From JAMOAD01 sp023621955 (lineage in GTDB: Bacteria; Acidobacteriota; Aminicenantia; JAMOAD01), in NCBI GenBank assembly GCA_035403085.1, contig DAONEM010000025.1:1-29862 (forward strand): a stretch of DNA of 29,862 nt. Direction: 5' to 3'. Below, piece by piece: positions 6,868-14,439 of the stretch; positions within the stretch are counted from its first letter, which is position 1; each line of letters starts with the position of its first letter. The translations under genes were made by a program, and so were the position numbers. The notes under the pieces were generated by a model. The model was not told the DNA's origin, did no database searches, and worked only from the letters and a program-made list of their open reading frames with translations.

Positions 6868-9571
6868 GGAGCCTCTCCCCTTCGTCCAAGACAAGGCGGA
6901 CCCTCTTAAGGAGTTCCGGGCCCACATAGGGCTTCTGAATAAAACCTTGAACCCCCTCGTCGAGGATCTCCCGGGCCCGCCCGTTCCGGCTGTACCCGGT
7001 CGTGAGAACCACCTTGACCTTGGGGTTGATCCGGAGCATCCTCTCGTAAACCTCTCTTCCCCCCAACTTGGGCATCACCATGTCCAGAATCACAAGGTCG
7101 AAGCCCTGCCAACCCCTTTCGTAGGCTCGAACCGCCTCTTCCCCATCCTTGGCCATCTCCACACTGTACCCGGAACCCTCCAGGACCTCCTTGGTAAACT
7201 CCCGGATCGTCTCTTCATCGTCAACAACGAGAACCTTCTCGCCCTTCCCCTTGGTGTCGAACTCCTCTTCCTTCTCCTGGACGATATCCTTACCGCTGAA
7301 GGGAAGGTAGACCCTGAAGGTAGAGCCCTCCCCCAGCTCGCTATAGACGCGCACGAAACCGCCATGGTTTTTGACGACACCATAAACAAGGGAGAGGCCC
7401 AACCCCGACCCTTGCCCATCCGCTTTGGTCGTGAAGAAAGGCTCGAAGATTCTCGTCTTGACCTCTTCGCTCATCCCTACGCCGGTGTCGGTCACCGAGA
7501 GCACCACATAGCGCCCCCCCTTCTCAACACCCTCTCCCAGAACGATCTCTCCGGTCTCGAGGATCAACTTTCCCCCCTCCGGCATGGCGTCACGGGCGTT
7601 GACGCAGAGGTTCAGAACCACCTGCTGGAGCTGAGCGGGGTCCCCTTCGACGATGGGGTTGTTCCTCCCTTGCTGAACAACGACTTCTATCCTCTTGTCG
7701 AAGGTTTGGCGAAGAATCTTCACCGTCTCCTCGACGACGTTCAGAAGGTTCACGGCCCGGACATCGTACTTTCCCCCTCTGGCGAAGGCCAGAAGTTGGC
7801 CTGTCAGCTCCGCCGCTCGTTTCGCGCTCTTCTCGATGGTTTCGATGTAGGAGAGGAAGGGGTGTTCCCCCTCGATCTTCAGCTTCATCAAGGAGGCATA
7901 CCCGAGGATACCGCCCAGGATGTTGTTGAAATCGTGGGCGATTCCCCCGGCCAGGAGGCCGATGCTCTCCATCTTCTGCTTCTGAAAGAGTTGGCGCTCC
8001 ATCCTCTTCTGCTCGGTCACGTCCCGGATCATCCCCCGAAAGTAGAGGGGTTTCCCCTCGGCGTTCGTTTCTGCGTCCACCGTAGCCAGAACGTCCAGCC
8101 ACTGCCCGTCCCGGCGCTTTAGGGAGAGGGGGTCGTCTTTCACAGACTCCCCGCTCAAGACCCTTTCCAGGAGTCTCTCCTTCTCCTCCTCCTTGAGGAA
8201 GAGCCAAAGGTTCGACGTTCTCACCTCTTCCCGGCTGGAACAACCCAGAAGCTTGAACCCCGCCGGGTTGATGTCTAGGATTCTCCCGTTAGGGGTGCAG
8301 AAGAAGACCGTATCCTTGGACTTCTCGAAGAAGTCTCTGAACTTCCGTTCCGATTCTCTGAGAGCCGTTTCGACGGCCTTTCTGGCCGTCACGTCCCTCA
8401 AGAGCCCCAAGGCGCCGACGGTGCCGGTCTTGCGAAGGATCGGAGAGAGGTTGATCTCGCAGTAGACCGTCCTTCCGTTCTTGGAGCTGAGGGAGACCTC
8501 CAGGCCGGTGACGCTGGTCCCCGAGAGAACCTGCTGCAAAGCGGCTTCGATAGCCTCCTGCCTCTCCTTCGGCCAGAGCTTCGTGATTTTGATTCCCATG
8601 AGCCCCTTCGGGGAGTAGCCCAAGATGGGAAAAACCGCGGGAGAGACATAGGTCATCCTGAGGCGACGGTCCAGGCGGAAGATGAGGTCGAAGCTCCTCT
8701 CCGCGATCTCCCGAAACTCGGCCTCGTTCTTTCTCAACTCCGCCTCGTCCCTCTTCCTCTGGATAGCGCCGGCGATCTGGACAGCCACGAAGGAGAGGAG
8801 GTTCTTCTCCTCTTCCCCGTAACGGACCCCCGGGTCGTAGCTCTGCACGACCAAGGCGCCGATGACCTTGTTCTTAACGGTAAGGGGGGCTCCGAGCCAG
8901 TCGACTCCGGGAGTCCCATGGGATTCGATCTCCCCGCTCCTCTCCAAAGCGAGGCAGACGTCGGGATCGGCAAGAAGGGCCTTCCCCGTCCGGATCACGT
9001 ACTCCGTCAGGCCCCGGGAAGCCTTTCTCGAAGAGGGCGGGCTGTCGTACTGATCGACGAAATAGGGGAAGTAGAGCCTCTCTCCCTCGGGATCGTAGAG
9101 GGAGACATAGAAGTTCTGAACCGGCATCAGCTCGCCGATGATGGAGTGAACCCGGGAGAAGAGAGCCTTCAGGTCTTCCGTCTGCGCCGCGGCCTCGGAG
9201 AGGTGGTAGAGGCTGAAACGGACCCTCTCGGGCATGACCCCCTTGTCCGGTTTGAGGAAGATGAGGAAGGATTCCCCGTCTGCAGGAAGGGGGTAGATTT
9301 CACAGAGGGCGCTTCTCACGCCCCCCCCGTGACAGCGGCACTCCACCCGTCTACTCCTGCCGCTCCGCGGAACAGGCTCCACAAGGGAGAGACCCGGAAG
9401 GTAGAGCGAGAGATTCCGACCCACCGTTTCAGAGGCGGAGAGCTGGAAGAACCGTTCTGCTTCCGCCCACCACTCTTGGATGATCCCTTGGGCGTTTACG
9501 ACTAGAAGGGGCAAAGGGAAGGCCTCCCTCCAGGAGGGTTTCTGAAGCAAAGGCCTGGTTTTTCGGGGCAT
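6860..9571 (-). CDS. Soluble PAS-GAF-PAS-PAS hybrid histidine kinase with C-terminal receiver
   Basis: The 903-aa protein has no membrane segment. In order it holds a degenerate PAS (about 15-110), a GAF domain (about 130-270), two PAS domains (about 280-400 and 405-522), a HisKA domain with phospho-His in GGIAHDFNN (H546), an HATPase with NLCVNARDAM (N658), DTGVGM and GSGLGL boxes, and a receiver (about 780-895) with acceptor Asp in VILDMVMP (D830) and a conserved TTGYS..QKPY region. There is no DNA-binding domain, so output must pass to another protein or act by protein contact. ATG at 9571 is preferred over 9649: it has GGAGGAGAG six bases upstream and lies downstream of a candidate promoter. 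It is the first gene of the unit with the aminotransferase-LuxE-LuxC genes, which it may control or sense. Confidence 0.92.
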   Translation of the reverse strand: MPRKTRPLLQKPSWREAFPLPLLVVNAQGIIQEWWAEAERFFQLSASETVGRNLSLYLPGLSLVEPVPRSGRSRRVECRCHGGGVRSALCEIYPLPADGESFLIFLKPDKGVMPERVRFSLYHLSEAAAQTEDLKALFSRVHSIIGELMPVQNFYVSLYDPEGERLYFPYFVDQYDSPPSSRKASRGLTEYVIRTGKALLADPDVCLALERSGEIESHGTPGVDWLGAPLTVKNKVIGALVVQSYDPGVRYGEEEKNLLSFVAVQIAGAIQRKRDEAELRKNEAEFREIAERSFDLIFRLDRRLRMTYVSPAVFPILGYSPKGLMGIKITKLWPKERQEAIEAALQQVLSGTSVTGLEVSLSSKNGRTVYCEINLSPILRKTGTVGALGLLRDVTARKAVETALRESERKFRDFFEKSKDTVFFCTPNGRILDINPAGFKLLGCSSREEVRTSNLWLFLKEEEKERLLERVLSGESVKDDPLSLKRRDGQWLDVLATVDAETNAEGKPLYFRGMIRDVTEQKRMERQLFQKQKMESIGLLAGGIAHDFNNILGGILGYASLMKLKIEGEHPFLSYIETIEKSAKRAAELTGQLLAFARGGKYDVRAVNLLNVVEETVKILRQTFDKRIEVVVQQGRNNPIVEGDPAQLQQVVLNLCVNARDAMPEGGKLILETGEIVLGEGVEKGGRYVVLSVTDTGVGMSEEVKTRIFEPFFTTKADGQGSGLGLSLVYGVVKNHGGFVRVYSELGEGSTFRVYLPFSGKDIVQEKEEEFDTKGKGEKVLVVDDEETIREFTKEVLEGSGYSVEMAKDGEEAVRAYERGWQGFDLVILDMVMPKLGGREVYERMLRINPKVKVVLTTGYSRNGRAREILDEGVQGFIQKPYVGPELLKRVRLVLDEGERLHG

Positions 9572-9603
9572 CACACTCTCCTCCCCGACCCCGATGATCC
9601 CGC

Positions 9604-9619
9604 CTTGCTCACGAGCAAG
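9604..9619. promoter_or_regulatory. 16-bp palindrome in the divergent kinase/remA intergenic region
   Basis: CTTGCTC AC GAGCAAG has perfect 7-bp arms around a 2-bp centre. It overlaps the candidate -12 element at 9614-9629 and the expected start of the kinase transcript, a position suited to a repressor or autoregulator. A second inverted repeat, AGAGAGCC (9618-9625) with GGCTCTCT (9653-9660), overlaps it. Function is inferred from position only. Confidence 0.4.
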
Positions 9620-9629
9620 AGAGCCCCCA
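9614..9629 (-). promoter_or_regulatory. Candidate sigma54 (-24/-12) promoter for the hybrid kinase unit
   Basis: On the minus strand the sequence is TGGGGGCTCTCTTGCT. GG and GC are separated by exactly 10 bases, the -12 part TTGCT matches the consensus, and the -24 part matches TGG only. A start near 9603 would give a leader of about 32 bases to ATG 9571. An NtrC-type activator is encoded at 21789-23114, so sigma54 use by this organism is plausible. The -24 block is imperfect, so confidence is low. Confidence 0.3.
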
Positions 9630-9708
9630 TGTTTGGTGCCGCTCTTCATGACGGCTCTCTCTTAAAAGTACGAAGTTGCCTCTTCAATGTTGCCGACTCG
9701 CCTCACTT

Positions 9709-9737
9709 TTGCCTGAAACCAAGGCTTATGGTATCAT
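9709..9737 (+). promoter_or_regulatory. Sigma70-type promoter of the remA-gmk-coaBC-udg-priA operon
   Basis: TTGCCT (9709-9714), a 17-bp spacer and TATCAT (9732-9737) precede remA. The predicted start near 9744 leaves a leader of about 27 bases before ATG 9771. Confidence 0.6.
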
Positions 9738-9770
9738 ATTCGATTGTATATTTCTTTTTGGAGGCTTTTC

Positions 9771-10028
9771 ATGGCAAAAAACGAGGCTGTTCTCAGCGTT
9801 GGTTTCAACAATTTCGTCATCCGGAGTAAAATCGTCGCCATTACGGCCGTCAATACCAGCCCTATTAAGAAGGACATAAAGGTCGCGAAGGAGCAGAACC
9901 GACTCATCGACGCCACTATGGGGAAAAAGGTCAAATCTGTCATCTTTCTCGACAGCAACCAGGTGGTTCTCTCGGCGCTCACACCCCACACCCTCCAGCT
10001 CAGGTTTGTCTCGGATTCGGAGGAGTAA
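9771..10028 (+). CDS. remA: RemA-like DUF370 regulator
   Basis: This 85-aa protein matches the RemA/YlzA (DUF370) family in full: it starts MAKNEAVLSVGFNNFV, has the conserved basic patch around VIRSKIVAI, and ends with the TMGKKVKSVIFLDSNQVVLSA segment. In Bacillus subtilis RemA binds DNA as an oligomer and activates biofilm-matrix and osmoprotection genes; in other phyla the role is unknown. ATG at 9771 has GGAGG at 9760-9764. An upstream in-frame ATG at 9744 falls on the predicted transcript start and is unlikely to be used. The gene abuts gmk (TAA immediately followed by ATG), the classic DUF370-gmk arrangement. Confidence 0.9.
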   Translation: MAKNEAVLSVGFNNFVIRSKIVAITAVNTSPIKKDIKVAKEQNRLIDATMGKKVKSVIFLDSNQVVLSALTPHTLQLRFVSDSEE

Positions 10029-10628
10029 ATGGGCAGCCTCCTTCTTGTGGTGAGCGGCCCCTCGGGGGGAGGAAAGTCGACTCTCATCCGCAGCCTCTTG
10101 AAAAGGCGGCCTTTTCACTTCTCCGTCTCCCATACCACAAGGGCGCCGAGGCCGGGAGAAAAAGAGGGACGGGAGTACTACTTCGTCACCAAGGATGAGT
10201 TCCAGAGGATGGACAAGGCCGGCGAACTCCTGGAATGGGAGGAGGTTCACGGAAACTTCTACGGCACCTCCAAGGCGGAAATCCAGCGGCTCATGGCCCT
10301 GGAGGAGGACATTCTCCTAGACTTAGACGTGAAGGGCTCCCTCCACCTCAAGAGGCTCTTTCCCAGGGCCGTTACGCTCTTCGTCACCCCCTCCCGCCTG
10401 ATCCCCTTGGAGGAACGTCTCTTGAAGAGGGGTGAAGAGGAGTGGAAACGGAGGATGGCATCGGTAAAAGAGATCATGGCCGCCCTTCCCCACTTCGACT
10501 ACCTGATCGTCAACGACGACTTGGCCGACGCGGAGCAAACGATCTATTCCATCGTCGTGGCCGAGAGCCACCGCGCTCCGGAAGGAAAAGAGGGAGAGGC
10601 TTTTCTGGAGAGGTTTTACCAACAATGA
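10029..10628 (+). CDS. gmk: Guanylate kinase
   Basis: Phosphorylates GMP to GDP. The 199-aa product has the P-loop SGPSGGGKST (residues 9-18), the GMP-binding segment SVSHTTRAPRPGE followed by REYYFV, and EEVHGNFYGTSK, all in canonical order and at typical length. ATG at 10029 follows the remA stop with no gap, with GGAGGAG in the end of remA as ribosome binding site. Its stop overlaps the coaBC start (ATGA). In many genomes rpoZ (RNA polymerase omega) lies between gmk and coaBC; it is missing here. Confidence 0.97.
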   Translation: MGSLLLVVSGPSGGGKSTLIRSLLKRRPFHFSVSHTTRAPRPGEKEGREYYFVTKDEFQRMDKAGELLEWEEVHGNFYGTSKAEIQRLMALEEDILLDLDVKGSLHLKRLFPRAVTLFVTPSRLIPLEERLLKRGEEEWKRRMASVKEIMAALPHFDYLIVNDDLADAEQTIYSIVVAESHRAPEGKEGEAFLERFYQQ

Positions 10629-11824
10629 AGAGGGTCCTCTTAGGCGTTACCGGTTCCATCTCCGCCTACAAGGCCGCTGACATCGTCAGGCTCCTGAAGA
10701 AGGAGGGAATCGATGTTCAGGTCGTCCAGACCCCGGACAGCCTGAGGTTCGTCTCCCCGGTCACCTTCGAAGCCCTGAGCGGTCACAAGGTCATCGTCGA
10801 CCCCTGGGAAGACGTAGATCACTCCCGGGTCGAGCACATCGCCTTGGGAAGAGAGTTCGACCTCCTCCTGATCGCTCCGGCCTCCCTGGACCTGATCGGC
10901 CGTTGCGCCTCGGGGTTGGCGGACACCTTCCTCTCCCTCCTCTACTTCGCCTTTCCCCACAAGATCCTCTTCGCTCCGGCCATGAACAGCCACATGTTCC
11001 TCCATCCCGCCACCCAGGAGAACATCGGCAAGCTCCGTAGCCGGGGGGCATCGATGATCATGGGGGAAGCCGGCGCGCTGGCCTGCGGCGAGACCGGCCT
11101 GGGAAGGTTGGCGGAACCCCAACAGATCGTGAAGCGGGTGAAGGAGCTCCTGGAGACCCCGAGCCTCGAAGGTCCCCTCCAAGGGGTCAAGGTCGTGGTC
11201 ACCGCCGGGCCGACACGGGAGAAGATCGACGCCTTCCGCTTCATCAGCAACCCCTCCTCCGGTAAGACCGGCTACCTTCTCGCCCGCCGTGCCCGCGAAC
11301 TGGGAGCCCAGGTGGTCTTGATCTCCGGCCCGGTCTCCCTTCCCGCCCCTGAGGGAACCGAGAGAATCTCCATCGAGTCCGCCCAGGAGCTGGAAGAGGC
11401 CCTGAAGGCCAATATCCCAGGCTGCCGTTTTCTCCTCATGTCCGCGGCGGTCTCGGACTTCCGTCCCCAGAAGCCCTTCCAGGGAAAAATCGAGAAGGAG
11501 AGCTTCTCGGGAAGCCTGGCCCTCACCCCCAACCCCGACATCCTCAAGGAGCTCTCGGGGATCAAGGAGGACGGCCAGGTCTTCATCGGCTTCAGCGCCG
11601 AAGACGGGATGAACAGGGAGAGGGCACGTAAGAAGATGGATGCCAAGGGACTAGACGGCATCATCCTCAACTCCATCACCGCTCCAGGCCTCGGCTTCGG
11701 TTCCGACATGAACAGCGCCGTTCTCCTCTTTCCCGACGGAGGGGAGAGGGAGACAGGGGCAGTCACCAAGGAAGAGCTCTCGGCGCTGGTTTGGGAAGAA
11801 CTGTTAAGAAGATGGCCTCGATAA
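10625..11824 (+). CDS. coaBC: Bifunctional phosphopantothenoylcysteine decarboxylase / phosphopantothenate-cysteine ligase
   Basis: Performs two consecutive steps of coenzyme A synthesis. The N-terminal flavoprotein CoaC half (about 1-180) shows the GSISAYKAAD flavin-binding start, active-site His in VEHIAL (H71), PAMNSHMF (118-125, the PXMNXXMW motif) and the flexible-flap ACGETGLGRL (C154). The CoaB half (about 185-399) has VTAGPTREKID (195-202), SNPSSGKTGY and MSAAVSDFRP. Length is normal at 399 aa. Start ATG 10625 overlaps the gmk stop by four bases. An upstream extension of the open frame (from 10442) lies inside gmk and is not used. The gene's 3' end overlaps the glycosylase gene by 13 bp. 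Confidence 0.97.
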   Translation: MKRVLLGVTGSISAYKAADIVRLLKKEGIDVQVVQTPDSLRFVSPVTFEALSGHKVIVDPWEDVDHSRVEHIALGREFDLLLIAPASLDLIGRCASGLADTFLSLLYFAFPHKILFAPAMNSHMFLHPATQENIGKLRSRGASMIMGEAGALACGETGLGRLAEPQQIVKRVKELLETPSLEGPLQGVKVVVTAGPTREKIDAFRFISNPSSGKTGYLLARRARELGAQVVLISGPVSLPAPEGTERISIESAQELEEALKANIPGCRFLLMSAAVSDFRPQKPFQGKIEKESFSGSLALTPNPDILKELSGIKEDGQVFIGFSAEDGMNRERARKKMDAKGLDGIILNSITAPGLGFGSDMNSAVLLFPDGGERETGAVTKEELSALVWEELLRRWPR

Positions 11825-12501
11825 AGGAGAAGCTTCTCTACCTTCAGGAAGCGGGAATCACCCACCTCGTCCCCAGGGGCGAAGCCTCCCCCGTTGCTTC
11901 TTCCGCCGAACCCTCCGCGCCCTTCCCGCCGGCAGACGATGACCCCTGGGAGGCCCTCAGGAGAGAGGTCTTCTCCTGTCAGCTCTGCTCTCTGCACGCC
12001 ACCAAGACCAACTACGTCTTCGGCGAGGGAGACCGCAGGGCGAAGCTGATGTTCGTCGGCGAGGCCCCGGGAGCGGACGAAGACCAGGAGGGGCGTCCCT
12101 TCGTCGGCCGGGCCGGCCAGAAACTCACGGAGATGATCAAGGCTATGGGTTTCTCCAGAGAGGAAGTCTACATCGGCAACATCGTCAAATGCCGTCCGCC
12201 CAACAACGCGACGCCCGACCCCAAGCTGAGGGCCACATGCTTCCCCTTCCTCCAGAGGCAGATCTCCCTCATAGCCCCCCAGATCCTCATCACCCTGGGG
12301 AACGTTCCCACCCAAACCCTCCTGGAGACCCGGGACACCATCACCCACCTCAGGGGCCGTTGGGGAAGTTACAAGGGGATCCCCCTGATGCCCACCTTTC
12401 ACCCCTCCTACCTGCTCCGCAACTACACGGTTGAGACACGAAAGGCGGTCTGGTCGGACCTTCAGCTTGTGCTCGCCCTGATGAAAGATGTTTCACGCTG
12501 A
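11812..12501 (+). CDS. Family-4 uracil-DNA glycosylase ([4Fe-4S], UdgA type)
   Basis: Removes uracil from DNA. The product (229 aa) has the four cluster cysteines C56/C59 (CQLC), C127 (VKCRPP) and C143, motif A GEAPGADEDQEGRPFVGRAG (residues 83-102) and motif B TFHPSYLLRN (195-204). These are the hallmarks of the thermophile-type family 4, not of E. coli Ung. A helical N-terminus and a Pro/Ala/Ser-rich linker (about 20-45) precede the catalytic domain; similar extensions occur in many bacterial members. ATG at 11812 is the first plausible start although its ribosome binding site is weak, suggesting coupling to coaBC, which it overlaps by 13 bp. Its stop overlaps the priA-like gene by 14 bp. 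Confidence 0.93.
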   Translation: MASIKEKLLYLQEAGITHLVPRGEASPVASSAEPSAPFPPADDDPWEALRREVFSCQLCSLHATKTNYVFGEGDRRAKLMFVGEAPGADEDQEGRPFVGRAGQKLTEMIKAMGFSREEVYIGNIVKCRPPNNATPDPKLRATCFPFLQRQISLIAPQILITLGNVPTQTLLETRDTITHLRGRWGSYKGIPLMPTFHPSYLLRNYTVETRKAVWSDLQLVLALMKDVSR

Positions 12502-14272
12502 AGTCGTCGTCTTCAGGCCCGACTTCCGCACCTTCACCTACAGGACCGACGATCCCTCCTCCCTCCACCGGCGCTTCAGAATCCCCTTCGGGAGAGGCTG
12601 GACAGAGGGAATCGTCGTCGAGCTTCACAAACCTCGCCCCCTCCCCTTTCCGGTCAAGAGCCTGGGTGAGCCCCTGGACCCCCTCCCGGTGATCACCCCG
12701 GCCCACCTTGCCTCCCTGAGGGAGTTCTCCTGGGAGTTCCTCCTCCCCCTTGGCGAGGTTCTTCCCCTGGCCCTCCCCCCTCCGGGGTACCCCCTTCCTC
12801 ACTCCCCCGAAGTCTCTAGCCTCCTCCCCCCGGAAAGGACCCTCTTTTTAGGCTTCCGCCTTCCCCTCCTCCTGAGAGAGGTTCGTCGGGAGATTGAAAG
12901 AGGGCGGAACGTCAAGCTTCTCTTCCCGGATCAGGCTCTTCTTCAGAGGGTTACCGGTGAGCTGGAGAGGGAGGGGTTCTCCCCCTTGATCCCAGGAGGA
13001 ACACCTAAAGAGGTTCTCTCCTTCTGGGAGGGGTTCTCCCGGGAGAGCCCGACGGTGACGGCGGGGATTCTCTACCCCTCCTTCCTCCCGGAGAGGGGAC
13101 CGACGACTCTCTTCCTCGTGGACCAGGGGGCCGGGAAGTTCCTCCTGGACAAGCCTCTTCCCGTCGACCTCACCGCCGCCGCCCTCTTCATGGCGGAGAA
13201 GCGCTCCCTCTCCCTCAGAGTCTTCTCCCTGGCCCCTTCCATCGCCCTCTACAAAGAGTGGTTGGAGAAGGGGTGGGAGATTCGCAGGAGCGAGCGCCCG
13301 GCCGTGGGAAAAAGGTTGATCACGGACCCGAAGAAGCGGACCCTCACCAAGGAGTTGACATCCTTGCTCGAAGAGAGGCTTCCGGAAAGGCGGATTCTCC
13401 TCCTTCTCAACAGGGTCGCCTCCTCACCCCTTCTCTACTGCCCTCAGTGCCGTCGCCCCCTCCTTTGCGAGAGGGACGGGACTCCCTTACAACAGGAGGA
13501 AGAGAGAGTCTCCTGCCCCCAGTGTCAAGGCTCTCTCCCCCTGCCCGAAGGGTGCCCCAGGTGCGGGACGCCTCTCCTCTCTCTGCGTGGGAAGGGAATC
13601 GCCGCGCTGAAGCACAAGCTTTCCTCCCTCTTCCCCGACCAGAGGGCCGAGGAGTACAGCCGCAAGAGCGTCGGCCGCGGCAAGAGAGAGGAGGAGGTTC
13701 TGGACTCTTTCCAGAGAGGGGAGTTTCCCCTCCTTTTAGGCACGGATCTGGCGGTTCGTCCCTTCCACCTCCAGAACCTCTCCCTCATCATCCTCTTCTA
13801 CCCGGAGTTCGACCTCTCCTCTCCCGACCCGGCGGCATCGGAGAGGCTCTTCTCCCTGCTCACCTCTCTGGCCTGGATGAAGGCGGAGAGCGCCCCCTTG
13901 GTCATCAAGACCGACTTTCCGGACCTTCCCCTCTTTTCGGAGTTTCTGGCCGATGACTTCGAAGGCTTCTTCTCCCGGGAGCTGGAGCTGAGGAAGAAGA
14001 TGGGGTACTTCCCCTTCCGCCGTTTCCTGACCCTCCAGGGTGAGGAGACCCCCGGAGGGATCAGGAAGCTGAAGGCCTTGGCGGAGAAGATCAAACCTCA
14101 TGAGGGAGACCCCTGGGAACTCCTCGGCCCCTTCCTCCCATCCGGCAAGAAGGGGCTCCTCCCCCGCTTCACCCTGGTGACGACCTCTCCGGAAGCTCTC
14201 TGGAAAGCCATTCACGAAAGGGTTCTCCCCTCAACGCCTCCGGGATTCCGATTCACCGTCGACAGAGCCTAA
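12488..14272 (+). CDS. priA: PriA-like primosomal protein lacking helicase motifs
   Basis: The 594-aa protein has the outline of PriA: an N-terminal DNA-binding domain (FRTFTYR, about residues 1-100), a central region aligned with the ATPase lobes, and a zinc-binding region with C318, C321, C327, C343, C346, C356 and C359 (CPQC, CPQC, CPRC). The ATPase is degenerate. Where PriA has GVTGSGKTE, this protein reads LGFRLPLLLREV (121-132), and where the DEEH box should be it reads LVDQGAGKF (210-218). One of the eight zinc cysteines is replaced by D330. Real PriA proteins are about 700-800 aa. The reading frame is intact, so it is not a simple pseudogene. Actinobacterial PriA also lacks helicase motifs, which makes a helicase-free restart scaffold plausible. 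Confidence 0.8.
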   Translation: MFHAEVVVFRPDFRTFTYRTDDPSSLHRRFRIPFGRGWTEGIVVELHKPRPLPFPVKSLGEPLDPLPVITPAHLASLREFSWEFLLPLGEVLPLALPPPGYPLPHSPEVSSLLPPERTLFLGFRLPLLLREVRREIERGRNVKLLFPDQALLQRVTGELEREGFSPLIPGGTPKEVLSFWEGFSRESPTVTAGILYPSFLPERGPTTLFLVDQGAGKFLLDKPLPVDLTAAALFMAEKRSLSLRVFSLAPSIALYKEWLEKGWEIRRSERPAVGKRLITDPKKRTLTKELTSLLEERLPERRILLLLNRVASSPLLYCPQCRRPLLCERDGTPLQQEEERVSCPQCQGSLPLPEGCPRCGTPLLSLRGKGIAALKHKLSSLFPDQRAEEYSRKSVGRGKREEEVLDSFQRGEFPLLLGTDLAVRPFHLQNLSLIILFYPEFDLSSPDPAASERLFSLLTSLAWMKAESAPLVIKTDFPDLPLFSEFLADDFEGFFSRELELRKKMGYFPFRRFLTLQGEETPGGIRKLKALAEKIKPHEGDPWELLGPFLPSGKKGLLPRFTLVTTSPEALWKAIHERVLPSTPPGFRFTVDRA

Positions 14273-14395
14273 CCCCAGGCTAACGACCACACTAAACGCC
14301 TTCCCCGAGAGGGCAAAAGGTGCGAAGAGGGAACTTTTCTGGGACCCGGACGTCCTCTCCCTATGAGAACCGCCGCCGAAACGGGAGAGGCCCTC

Positions 14396-14413
14396 GCTCC
14401 TCCCTGTAGGAGC
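14396..14413. other. Hairpin in the 167-bp gap 14273-14439
   Basis: GCTCCT and AGGAGC pair around a 6-base loop (CCCTGT). No T-run follows, so it is not a convincing terminator. It ends about 17 bases before the ribosome binding site of the next gene. The rest of the gap shows no clear promoter. Confidence 0.3.
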
Positions 14414-14439
14414 CGGAGACAAACCTTTAGGAGCGCACT

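Noticed and set aside
6719..8122. 467-codon plus-strand open frame opposite the hybrid kinase
   Set aside because: Shadow of the kinase coding frame; crosses the kinase/aminotransferase junction and has no family features.
14396..14413. Intrinsic terminator of the remA-priA operon
   Set aside because: The stem is only 6 bp with no following T-run and lies close to the next ribosome binding site.
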